A stretch of 5,479 nucleotides of DNA from JBAXXL01 sp038206725 (GCA_038206725.1 JBBRAO010000074.1:1-5479), one strand, 5' to 3'. Positions 1 to 5,425 are shown, counted from the first letter of the stretch. A program made the numbers and translations. The notes: generated from the letters alone by a model not told the origin.

Positions 1-656
1 TCTCTAATACCTTTTTCAATTGCTAGTCCCCCATTAATTAACGCCTGATGAATCATATTCGCTTTCGCGCTTTGCCCTTCGGTTAGGTATCTATTCCGTG
101 AACTTTTAGCTAAGCCGTCTTCTCTGCGAACAGTCGGCATAACAACTATTTCCACAGGTATGTTCAAATCGCTGACCATTCTTTTGATTAGTAATGTCTG
201 CTGGAAATCCTTTTGTCCGAAAACCGCGATATCAGCCATCGTGCAACCGAATAATTTAGCGACAACTATAGCCACACCATCGAAATGCTCCGGTCTGAAC
301 GCACCCTCGAATCTATCAGTTACTCCGCTAATATGCAAAGTTGAATTAAATTCAACGGGATACATATCCTCTACCTCGGGATAAAATAAATAATCCGCTC
401 CGCTTTCCTCGGCTTTCCGGCAATCACCTTCGAAATCGCGAGGATATTGGGAATAATCTTCTGTTGGTCCGAATTGGGTTGGATTAACAAACAAAGTAGT
501 TATGACGATATCGGCTTTTTCGCGAGCATATTGGATTAAACCAAGGTGTCCCTCGTGCAAAAATCCCATTGTTGGTACGCAGGCGATGGTTTTCCCTTGC
601 TTCTGCAATGACTTTGCTATTTTCTGCATTTCTTCTACTGTCTTAACAACTAACAT
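1..656 (-). CDS. panC: Pantothenate synthetase (pantoate--beta-alanine ligase), C-terminus beyond the left edge
   Basis: PanC joins pantoate and beta-alanine using ATP, through a pantoyl-adenylate, to make pantothenate, the precursor of coenzyme A; it is cytoplasmic. Seen: 218 codons run open to the window edge, against a usual family length of about 280, so roughly the last quarter is missing. Family motifs appear in order: PTMGFLHEGH (28-37, the HIGH-type nucleotide-binding motif), FVNPTQF (57-62), EGAFRPEHFDGV (117-128, a slight variant of the usual EGxxRPGHFxGV), FGQKDFQQ (146-153) and KSSRNRYL (184-191, the KMSKS-like loop). The ATG at 654-656 is chosen because the family start MxVVKTVEEM aligns there; no clear Shine-Dalgarno precedes it. 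A -7-type promoter box lies about 40 nt upstream. Nothing looks broken in the visible part. Identification is very secure. Confidence 0.97.
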   Translation of the reverse strand, partial: MLVVKTVEEMQKIAKSLQKQGKTIACVPTMGFLHEGHLGLIQYAREKADIVITTLFVNPTQFGPTEDYSQYPRDFEGDCRKAEESGADYLFYPEVEDMYPVEFNSTLHISGVTDRFEGAFRPEHFDGVAIVVAKLFGCTMADIAVFGQKDFQQTLLIKRMVSDLNIPVEIVVMPTVRREDGLAKSSRNRYLTEGQSAKANMIHQALINGGLAIEKGIR

Positions 657-697
657 TTTGTATCTCGGTTTTATTAATTCTTTATTTTATATTTATA

Positions 698-705
698 CAA
701 AATTA
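698..705 (-). promoter_or_regulatory. Candidate Bacteroidota-type -7 promoter box of panC
   Basis: On the minus strand this reads TAATTTTG, an exact match to the Bacteroidota -7 consensus TAnnTTTG, and continues TATA. The same TAATTTTGTATA string occurs upstream of the phosphotransferase gene, which supports a shared promoter role. A clear TTTG -33 element at the expected spacing is not visible, so the call is moderate. Confidence 0.45.
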
Positions 706-731
706 CAAAAGAAAGGGGGAATAGTTAATGT

Positions 732-758
732 TCAATTGTCAATTGTTAATTGTTAATG
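732..758. repeat. Heptad tandem repeat T(C/T)AATTG, about four units
   Basis: Four consecutive 7-nt units read TCAATTG, TCAATTG, TTAATTG and TTAATGT. Each of the first three contains the palindromic core CAATTG or its TAATTG variant. The repeat sits in the spacer between panC and the nucleotidyltransferase gene, just upstream of the panC promoter box. Similar short intergenic repeats are, to my recollection, common in Bacteroidota-like genomes; no function can be read from it here. Confidence 0.7.
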
Positions 759-806
759 TTTGGAACTTGTAAATATATAGCGGTTATGCTACTCTGATCC
801 CCTTTT

Positions 807-1100
807 TTATAATTTCATATAAACAAATGGATTGTCTTCGATATCGCTTTTTATAAATGGGTAAGTGGAAATTCTTAAATCTATTTTTCGGTTTATTCCT
901 AAAATCTTCATATTATCTAAAAACCGATTACCTTCAAACTGCTTGGATTCGATCCCTAAATCAATATCACTCCAGAAATCTGCTGTTCCGAAAGCATAAG
1001 ATCCAGAAAGATATGCCTCGTCAACGAAAAATCCGTTAATTTCAAGTTCTTTAATATATTTTCTAATTATTTCTAATATTTCAGCCGGAATTTCTACCAT
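807..1100 (-). CDS. Minimal MNT-type nucleotidyltransferase domain protein
   Basis: This 97-residue protein is a stand-alone minimal nucleotidyltransferase (MNT, DNA polymerase beta superfamily). Seen: the signature G33-S34 followed by ten residues and D45-I-D47 (GSYAFGTADFWSDID), then a third acidic residue D74 in KIDLRIS. All three metal-binding carboxylates are therefore present and the enzyme is probably active. Known family members transfer AMP or another NMP to a protein, RNA or small molecule; the substrate here is unknown. The ATG at 1098-1100 overlaps the end of the upstream phosphotransferase gene by 20 nt. An AGGAGAG Shine-Dalgarno lies 10 nt before it, inside that gene, so the two are almost certainly co-transcribed and translationally coupled. 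No HEPN partner is encoded next to it, so a HEPN-MNT toxin-antitoxin pair is not supported. Confidence 0.85.
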   Translation of the reverse strand: MVEIPAEILEIIRKYIKELEINGFFVDEAYLSGSYAFGTADFWSDIDLGIESKQFEGNRFLDNMKILGINRKIDLRISTYPFIKSDIEDNPFVYMKL

Positions 1101-2109
1101 AATCGGGTATCTCTCCTATTTCCCTCACATACTCCCTTATCAATTTCAATTCCATCGGTAATCTCCAATTATCGGAAATCTTTTGGAAATTTGATAGGGC
1201 ACTCGGAATACTTTCGATAAAATGTTCTTTTTTCTGAATAAGTCCTCTTAATCCGTAAGCGCCCAATGTTTGCAGAATCCTGATTATCACAAATCCCTCA
1301 TAATAATACTTGAATTCGCTTTCCGGATAATTTATCTTGTTATTCAAATTGCTTATATAATAATCCAACAACCGCGCCTTCTGTTCATCGGGAATATTTG
1401 CCTTCGCTTGGTATAAAAGCGACGCGATGTCGTATTGAAGCGGTCCTTTGCGCCCACCCTGAAAATCAATAAAATATGGTACATCATCCTTTATTATTAT
1501 ATTTCGCGCTTGGAAATCTCTGTACATAAAGTATTTTTTCGGGGCGGATAATAGAAAATCGCAAAGTTCGGAAAACTCATTTTCCAATGCGTCCTCGTCA
1601 ATTTCGGGGAGGGTCATTTTCAAAAAATAGTATTTGAAATAATTCAAATCCCACATAATTGATGTTCGGTCGAACACTCGGCGCGGAAAGCACAAATAAT
1701 AATCCAATCCTTCATCGCCGTCTATCTGCAAACGAATCAATTCGATAATTGATTTTTGATATAATTCCATTACCGGTTGAGGAATATGCGCACCATCCCT
1801 TGAACTATTCAATATACCAAGCAAATCCTCATCGCCAAAGTCTTCTTGTATATAGCACTTTAAATCCGCGGAATGAATGAAAACTTCAGGAACGTTCAAT
1901 CCCATATTCTTGAAGTGCTTCGAAAATTCGATAAACGCTTTGTTCTCTTTATTATCCGTACCGATTGTACCGATAACCGAAACTTCGGGTGCGCGCAAAC
2001 GGTAATACCGCCTCTGCGAACCGGAACCGATTATCAATTCTGTAGTTGTAGGTGCTTGTCCGTAATGCGTCCGGAACAGCTCAATTAATATGTTTAATTC
2101 ATCATTCAT
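1081..2109 (-). CDS. AmgK/COG3178-like phosphotransferase (APH fold)
   Basis: This 342-residue kinase has the aminoglycoside-phosphotransferase fold and most resembles the AmgK group (COG3178, anomeric N-acetylmuramate/N-acetylglucosamine kinases of cell-wall recycling). Seen: a glycine/serine-rich nucleotide loop GSGSQRRYYRL (28-38), the lobe hinge YIQEDFGDEDL (86-96), the catalytic loop YRDFQARN (196-203) with D198 and N203, and the metal-binding FIDFQ (213-217) followed by GPLQYDIASLL (222-232), which is typical of AmgK. The usual histidine of HxD is tyrosine (Y196), a form I recall from Bacteroidota homologues. Those are often fused to a C-terminal RapZ-like domain; here the protein ends at the kinase domain. 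The ATG at 2109 has no Shine-Dalgarno. The substrate is inferred, not shown. The first 37 codons are duplicated downstream as a pseudogene. Confidence 0.85.
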   Translation of the reverse strand: MNDELNILIELFRTHYGQAPTTTELIIGSGSQRRYYRLRAPEVSVIGTIGTDNKENKAFIEFSKHFKNMGLNVPEVFIHSADLKCYIQEDFGDEDLLGILNSSRDGAHIPQPVMELYQKSIIELIRLQIDGDEGLDYYLCFPRRVFDRTSIMWDLNYFKYYFLKMTLPEIDEDALENEFSELCDFLLSAPKKYFMYRDFQARNIIIKDDVPYFIDFQGGRKGPLQYDIASLLYQAKANIPDEQKARLLDYYISNLNNKINYPESEFKYYYEGFVIIRILQTLGAYGLRGLIQKKEHFIESIPSALSNFQKISDNWRLPMELKLIREYVREIGEIPDYGRNSG

Positions 2110-2143
2110 ATTTACAAATTTAACAATTCTTGTGCCATTAATT

Positions 2144-2160
2144 CATAATCTTAAATTATG
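2144..2160. other. Small perfect hairpin or dyad in the kinase leader
   Basis: CATAAT and ATTATG form a 6-bp perfect dyad around a 5-nt centre, 35-51 nt upstream of the kinase ATG and inside its likely 5' leader. In the second repeat copy (4989-5005) both arms are unchanged and the only difference is in the central 5 nt. It could be an operator half-site pair or a leader hairpin; it is short and AT-rich, so chance is possible. Confidence 0.35.
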
Positions 2161-2194
2161 GGATGCTTGCCGAGGTGAGGGAATATGATATATA

Positions 2195-2202
2195 CAAAAT
2201 TA
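2195..2202 (-). promoter_or_regulatory. Candidate -7 promoter box of the phosphotransferase operon
   Basis: The minus strand reads TAATTTTG followed by TATA, identical to the box upstream of panC and an exact TAnnTTTG match. It lies about 86 nt upstream of the kinase ATG and is conserved in the second repeat copy (5040-5047). No convincing TTTG -33 element is visible at the usual spacing. The TA microsatellite lies roughly 40 nt further upstream of this box. Confidence 0.4.
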
Positions 2203-2240
2203 TTTTCAATATTTCTGAATTTATTTTTATTATGCTAAGT

Positions 2241-2252
2241 TATATATATATA
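2241..2252. repeat. TA dinucleotide microsatellite, 6 units (copy 1)
   Basis: Six TA units lie between the kinase promoter candidate and the plus-strand leader of the exported module. The equivalent tract in the second repeat copy has 16 units, so the tract has changed length since the duplication, presumably by slippage. Confidence 0.85.
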
Positions 2253-2397
2253 GGGGTTACTTTGCTTGGTTTCCGGTGATTTAAGTGAAAAATATAATTA
2301 GGATGTCATTACAATTTATTGTAACTTGCAAATGTAATTAAATCAAAAAGCAAATAACTAATACAAATTACAAAAATAGCTCACTTAAAAACAGGAG

Positions 2398-2442
2398 ATG
2401 AGCCTATGTTTGCCCAAAAATAAAGCCAAGGATTTTTCGTGA
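2398..2442 (+). CDS. Possible 14-codon leader peptide (speculative)
   Basis: A 14-codon frame encodes MSLCLPKNKAKDFS and stops at a TGA inside the loop of the first leader hairpin. In the second repeat copy (5263-5307) the frame has the same length and the same stop, giving MSLCLPKNKAKDYL despite substitutions in the last two codons. An AGGAG motif abuts the ATG with no spacer, which is too close for a normal ribosome site. It is better spaced (8 nt) for the ATG at 2406, which would give only MFAQK. Preservation may simply reflect the identical DNA block, so the call is weak. Confidence 0.2.
   Translation: MSLCLPKNKAKDFS
2405..2412 (+). promoter_or_regulatory. Candidate plus-strand -7 box for the leader RNA
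   Basis: TATGTTTG matches the Bacteroidota -7 consensus TAnnTTTG exactly and is identical in the second repeat copy (5270-5277). Transcription from it would begin close to 2418, just before the first hairpin arm at 2423. A TTTG -33 element is not evident, so this is a candidate only; it competes with the leader-peptide reading of the same bases. Confidence 0.35.
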
Positions 2443-2504
2443 AAATTCGCCTCGGCTTAACGATAGAAAGTATCCTTCACGAAAATGAAGTATTACTCTT
2501 TTTG
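2423..2504 (+). ncRNA. Candidate structured leader or small RNA with two hairpins and a U-run (copy 1)
   Basis: Hairpin 1 pairs AAGCCAAGG (2423-2431) with CCTCGGCTT (2450-2458), with one A-C mismatch. Read on the minus strand, the mismatch becomes a G-U pair. Hairpin 2 pairs AGTA (2469-2472) and CTTCA (2475-2479) with TGAAG (2486-2490) and TACT (2494-2497), and is followed by CTTTTTG, like a weak intrinsic terminator. Loop 1 (2434-2443, TTTTCGTGAA) is perfectly complementary over 10 nt to 2476-2485 in hairpin 2. This alternative pairing would open the terminator-like hairpin. In copy 2 the stem arms are unchanged while loops and internal bulges differ, including one compensatory C-G to U-A change. 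It lies about 105 nt upstream of the small secreted-protein gene. Attenuator, sRNA or kissing hairpins are all possible; the strand is not proven. Confidence 0.45.
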
Positions 2505-2609
2505 TAAAAAACACAATTATAAAATTACAAAAAATTGGTGATATTTCAAGGATATCTATACCCAAATATTAATTAACGAATTTTTTTAATTTGTTTGAGG
2601 AATGAAAAG

Positions 2610-2945
2610 ATGAAAAAGAAAATCATCGCAACCTCGATTATAACTGCTATATTAATAGTAGTTGTTTGTTTTGCTAATGCAACTCCTTATTATCCACCGG
2701 TTGGAGGGGCTTGGATGTTGAATGGAGTACCTTGTGGTTCTGCTACAATTGTAGTAGAGGGCACTTTCAGATCTCATCAAAATCTACCAAATAATGGACA
2801 CAGAATTTCTTGTTGGACGTCCCCATTTACTTGTTTTACCGTATCCAGTTTTTTATTATCAACTAATGAAGGTTTGAGAAAATCGCCTAATGCAACAGAA
2901 GAAACTTCAATTTCTTATTATGATATTGAATGTTATTATCCATAA
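2610..2945 (+). CDS. Small secreted four-cysteine protein (unknown family)
   Basis: The ATG at 2610 is chosen over an upstream TTG at 2595 because GAGGAA (2597-2602) sits 7 nt before it and the product then starts as a normal signal peptide. Seen: lysines 2-4, a hydrophobic core to about residue 19, and a signal-peptidase I-type site after FANA (24). C20 lies inside the signal region, but the residues before it are VVV, so it is not a lipobox. The mature chain of about 87 residues begins with TPYYPPVGG and has four cysteines (C42, C68, C75, C108), suggesting two disulfides; it is rich in Ser, Thr, Tyr and Asn. I do not recognise the family. Size, cysteines and the following propeller-like and thioredoxin-like genes recall the NVEALA exported peptides of Bacteroidales, without the NVEALA motif. 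The gene ends in its own terminator. Confidence 0.75.
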   Translation: MKKKIIATSIITAILIVVVCFANATPYYPPVGGAWMLNGVPCGSATIVVEGTFRSHQNLPNNGHRISCWTSPFTCFTVSSFLLSTNEGLRKSPNATEETSISYYDIECYYP

Positions 2946-2961
2946 TGTTAATCATAAAGTT

Positions 2962-2998
2962 AGGCTCATAATTTTGTAATTATGAGCCTTTGTTTTTT
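2962..2998 (+). terminator. Strong intrinsic terminator after the small secreted-protein gene
   Basis: AGGCTCATAATT (2962-2973) pairs perfectly with AATTATGAGCCT (2978-2989) over 12 bp around the 4-nt loop TTGT. TTGTTTTTT (2990-2998) follows. It starts 17 nt after the stop codon and ends 21 nt before the next ATG, with no room for a separate full promoter. It should therefore set a high ratio of the small protein to the two genes downstream. Confidence 0.88.
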
Positions 2999-3019
2999 AA
3001 AGTTATTACTGCGAATTAT

Positions 3020-4309
3020 ATGAAAATATTTGAATTTGCCGCTGAAGTTATAATACTGATTTTTTTTATCTCCATTTCTATCTCATTTTCAAAAATATAT
3101 ATTGAGAAAAATGTATTAATTGAGGAAAAAGAAGATTTCATATTGCAAAATATAATATATGTTGACATATCAACTGATGGAAATAAATTGTTATTTTCTG
3201 ATACTCAAACGGGCGCGATTAGTCAATTTGATTATAACTCTGGCATATTATTGAACTGCTTAAATCCCTCACTGGTATTGAGTGATTTAGTCGCCCAGTC
3301 TAAAGCTAAACCCACTAAATTTATCGAGCAAAATGAAACTAAAATTATTGAACGTACTGATTGGAAATTTATAACTTTTTTGGAAGAAGGGAAAATCAAC
3401 CCTGGCAAGAGTCATGAAGCAACATTAAAAGATTTGATTAATAATATTTATTCTATTTCAAAATATTATAATAATGGTATAATTTCGCTTGCTTATATTA
3501 ATGTACCGAAAATATCAAATCCTTTTGATTATGTTCATGTTCAGGCCGCAACTGAATTTTTTGAATTTGATAATAAATTGCAACACATAAAAGTATTTCC
3601 TTTAAATCAAGAAAATAAAGATGTACCTCCTTTACCAACAGCAAACAATTTTTGCTTTTTTCACAACTATTATTATGTTACAACTTTAGATTTGGTTCGA
3701 ACTATGATGTATAAAAAAAATGATTCGCTACCGATATTAGCTGTATATAATAAAAATGGTAATTTTATTAAAATCAAACGTTATTTACCATATTTATACG
3801 ATTATTCAAATTTAGGTTACTTGTTAACCGATAACAATCTTCTTTTAGAAACAGATAATGAAGATATATATTCGTCATTCTGGTTTGTAGATTATATAGA
3901 TTTTTTAAATAAAAGTTATCAAATTAAATTAAAAGGCTTGCCTTATGCTAACAAATCAATGTTTAAAAAATTAAAATTATACTGCCAAAAGAAGGGTACT
4001 TATGATATTGAATACTATGAAATCCTCAAATTTTTACCTTTAATGATAAAAAATCTTATTCCGGTACATAAGCAAATAGGAGTATTAAGTACTTTGTATG
4101 AAGTAAAAAATCAAGAGTACGTTATATCCAAATATTTTTTACAACTGTATAATAAAACCGGCGAATTAGTAAAACAAGATACAATTAAAAATATAAATAA
4201 TAATGGTGCCTTACAATACGTAACTTATAATAATACAAAAAATAAATTGTTGATATTTCGAAAAAGCAATGATAAAGGTTGGACAATGGAGGTGGCGAAA
4301 TGGGATTAA
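3020..4309 (+). CDS. Exported or membrane-anchored protein, probably a six-bladed beta-propeller
   Basis: From the ATG at 3020 the protein has 429 residues. A TTG at 2990 in the same frame lies inside the terminator tail and would add ten residues in front of the hydrophobic segment, so it is less likely. No Shine-Dalgarno is visible. Seen: one hydrophobic segment (about 8-25, VIILIFFISISIS) that is an uncleaved anchor or a signal peptide without a good cleavage site. Beta-rich stretches follow, of the form VDISTDGNKLLFSDTQTGAISQ (48-69), FFEFDNKLQHIKVF (180-193), ILAVYNKNGNFIKIKRY (239-255), FLQLYNKTGELVKQ (373-386) and YNNTKNKLLIFRKS (403-416). These resemble blades of the Bacteroidales 6-bladed propeller family; the match is by eye only. 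Cysteines are few and scattered. Codon use is very AT-rich. Its stop overlaps the next gene by 10 nt. Probably the scaffold or binding partner of the module. Confidence 0.7.
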   Translation: MKIFEFAAEVIILIFFISISISFSKIYIEKNVLIEEKEDFILQNIIYVDISTDGNKLLFSDTQTGAISQFDYNSGILLNCLNPSLVLSDLVAQSKAKPTKFIEQNETKIIERTDWKFITFLEEGKINPGKSHEATLKDLINNIYSISKYYNNGIISLAYINVPKISNPFDYVHVQAATEFFEFDNKLQHIKVFPLNQENKDVPPLPTANNFCFFHNYYYVTTLDLVRTMMYKKNDSLPILAVYNKNGNFIKIKRYLPYLYDYSNLGYLLTDNNLLLETDNEDIYSSFWFVDYIDFLNKSYQIKLKGLPYANKSMFKKLKLYCQKKGTYDIEYYEILKFLPLMIKNLIPVHKQIGVLSTLYEVKNQEYVISKYFLQLYNKTGELVKQDTIKNINNNGALQYVTYNNTKNKLLIFRKSNDKGWTMEVAKWD

Positions 4310-4701
4310 GGATAAGCATTCTATTGTTTATATTTTTTTCAATGAACTTGTTTTCAGCAGATGAAATTTATTTTAATGAATTAAAAACAAAAGTAAATCT
4401 GCAAAAAGATGAGCAATTAGTAGTTTTATATCAAAATATAGGAAATTGTTCAAGATGTTACGTGCTACCGATGGAACAAGTTAGTAAATTAAAGAAAGCT
4501 GGCAAAATAAATAAGTTTAAACTTGTAGCTTTAGTGGTTTGCGATAGGGATATTGAACTTAATATTTATAAAAAGCAACACGATTGGAAATATTATATGT
4601 ACAGAGATGATGGCAAAGGACATAAAAAACTAAATGCAAAAGAAACAACTTTTTTGTCTGTTTTTGATTATAACGGCACGAAAATTTATGAAATGGAATA
4701 A
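4300..4701 (+). CDS. Exported thioredoxin-like protein with a CxxC motif
   Basis: The ATG at 4300 is preceded by GGAGGT (4288-4293) at 6 nt, an excellent ribosome site inside the end of the propeller-like gene. The two genes overlap by 10 nt, so they are translationally coupled. A TTG at 4279 is rejected. Seen in 133 residues: a signal peptide of about 20 residues (hydrophobic 5-18, cut after FSA), then LVVLYQN (40-46) and the motif C50-S-R-C53 in the place of the thioredoxin active site. Next come a helix, KLVALVVCDRD (a central strand) and TTFLSVFDYNGTKI near the C-terminus. That last stretch corresponds to the strand pair after the usual cis-proline, but here E-T-T replaces the proline. 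The likely role is periplasmic disulfide exchange, perhaps on the four-cysteine protein; that partnership is inference from context. Confidence 0.8.
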   Translation: MGLRISILLFIFFSMNLFSADEIYFNELKTKVNLQKDEQLVVLYQNIGNCSRCYVLPMEQVSKLKKAGKINKFKLVALVVCDRDIELNIYKKQHDWKYYMYRDDGKGHKKLNAKETTFLSVFDYNGTKIYEME

Positions 4702-4705
4702 ATTT

Positions 4706-4738
4706 AAAAGGGGTTCGTTTTACGAACCCCTTTTTTTT
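4706..4738 (+). terminator. Strong intrinsic terminator closing the exported module
   Basis: GGGGTTCG (4710-4717) pairs perfectly with CGAACCCC (4723-4730) around a 5-nt loop, then eight T follow. The AAAA before the stem also pairs with the T-run, and on the minus strand the hairpin is followed by TTTTAAATTT. It can therefore act in both directions. It begins just after the TAA of the thioredoxin-like gene. Confidence 0.93.
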
Positions 4739-4740
4739 GT

Positions 4741-4801
4741 CAATCAAGGATGATCGTGCCACCGAATATCAATTGCTTGGTGGAACAATCATCCTTGATT
4801 G
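4741..4801. repeat. 61-nt imperfect palindrome
   Basis: CAATCAAGGATGAT (4741-4754) and ATCATCCTTGATTG (4788-4801) are perfect 14-nt inverted arms. The interior pairs further (GT/AC, then CCACC at 4759-4763 with GGTGG at 4779-4783) with small bulges, leaving about 13-15 nt unpaired at the tip. It directly abuts the terminator T-run. It has no T-tract of its own on either strand, so it is not a simple terminator. It is more GC-rich than the module next to it and lies between the module and the second direct-repeat copy. Confidence 0.85.
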
Positions 4802-4840
4802 TTACTGTTATATCGTTTTGAACAGATGAGAGCGTCTGCG

Positions 4841-4954
4841 CTAACGATAATACCGCCTCTGCGAACCGGAACCGATTATCAAATCGGAAGTTGTAGGTGC
4901 TTGTCCGTAATGCTTCCGGAACAGCTCAATCAATATGTTTAATTCATCATTCAT
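4841..4954 (-). pseudogene. Truncated 5' fragment of the AmgK-like phosphotransferase gene
   Basis: The ATG at 4952-4954 begins a frame of 37 codons that aligns without gaps to residues 1-37 of the phosphotransferase encoded at 1081-2109. It ends at a TAG (4841-4843) where the intact gene has TTG for Leu38. Beyond that point similarity disappears, so no kinase domain can be made. The fragment keeps the nucleotide-loop sequence GSGSQRRYYR. It differs by T14K, T23S and E24D plus two silent changes. The conservative T23S change needs two base substitutions, which hints that the copy diverged as a working gene, or came from a related allele, before it was cut. It is part of the second direct-repeat copy, and its promoter region is preserved. 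Confidence 0.85.
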
Positions 4955-5084
4955 ATTTACTAATTTAACAATTCTTATGCCATTAATTCATAATCCTAAA
5001 TTATGGATTGCTTGCCGAGGTGAGGAAATATGATATATACAAAATTATTTTCAATATTTCTGAATTTATTTTTATTACGCTAAG

Positions 5085-5120
<36 letters not shown>

Positions 5121-5287
5121 GTTGCTTTGCTTTGTTTCCGGTGATTTTAGTGAAAAATATAATTAGGATGGCATTGTAATTTATTGTAACTTGCAAATGT
5201 AATTAAATCAAAAAGCAAATAACTAATACAAATTACAAAAATAGCTCACTTAAAAACAGGAGATGAGCCTATGTTTGCCCAAAAATA

Positions 5288-5368
5288 AAGCCAAGGATTA
5301 TTTGTGACACTTGCCTCGGCTTAACGTTATAAAGTACGCTTCACAAAAATGAAGTATTACTCTTTTTG
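5288..5368 (+). ncRNA. Candidate structured leader or small RNA with two hairpins and a U-run (copy 2)
   Basis: Hairpin 1 keeps the AAGCCAAGG/CCTCGGCTT arms (5288-5296 and 5314-5322) but has a rearranged, one-base-shorter loop. Hairpin 2 keeps AGTA (5333-5336), CTTCA (5339-5343), TGAAG (5350-5354) and TACT (5358-5361), followed by CTTTTTG. The internal bulge and the loop carry the differences. The loop 1 to hairpin 2 pairing survives as 7 contiguous bp (5301-5307 with 5341-5347). In it U5303-A5345 replaces the C-G pair of copy 1. Two end pairs of the copy 1 pairing are lost, so the support is suggestive, not conclusive. Confidence 0.42.
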
Positions 5369-5425
5369 TAAAAAACACAATTATAAAATTACAAAAAATT
5401 GGTGATATTTCAAGGATATTTTATT

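Larger units (their letters stand above)
2003..2555. repeat. Direct repeat copy 1: 5' end of the kinase gene plus divergent intergenic region
   Basis: This segment of about 553 bp recurs at 4848-5419 in the same orientation. By hand alignment there are about 30 substitutions, a one-base deletion, and a TA microsatellite length difference (6 units here, 16 there). It covers codons 1-36 of the phosphotransferase gene, that gene's promoter and leader, and most of the region upstream of the exported-gene module. Two blocks are identical between the copies: 2313-2434 (122 nt) and 2482-2555 (74 nt). The non-coding part is thus at least as well kept as the coding part. The repeat brackets the three plus-strand genes. 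Confidence 0.93.

Noticed and set aside
160..756. Plus-strand open frames opposite panC and in its upstream spacer
   Set aside because: They lie antisense to or just upstream of a clearly identified gene, have no ribosome site, and show no protein-like character.
732..758. CRISPR-like array
   Set aside because: The units are 7 nt with no spacers; it is a simple tandem repeat.
807..1100. HEPN-MNT toxin-antitoxin antitoxin
   Set aside because: No HEPN-type partner gene lies on either side; the coupled neighbour is an APH-fold kinase.
857..2088. Plus-strand open frames opposite the nucleotidyltransferase and kinase genes
   Set aside because: They are antisense shadows of genes with intact catalytic motifs.
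2610..2681. Lipoprotein signal for the small secreted protein
   Set aside because: C20 is preceded by VVV, lacking the small residue required at -1 of a lipobox, and a good signal-peptidase I site follows at residue 24.
4559..4762. Minus-strand 67-codon frame opposite the thioredoxin-like gene
   Set aside because: It crosses the terminator hairpin and the antisense of a real gene and has low-complexity composition.
4741..4801. Integron attC site
   Set aside because: The length and imperfect pairing fit, but the required R'' (RYYYAAC) and R' (GTTRRRY) core boxes are not present at the ends and there is no integrase gene in the window.
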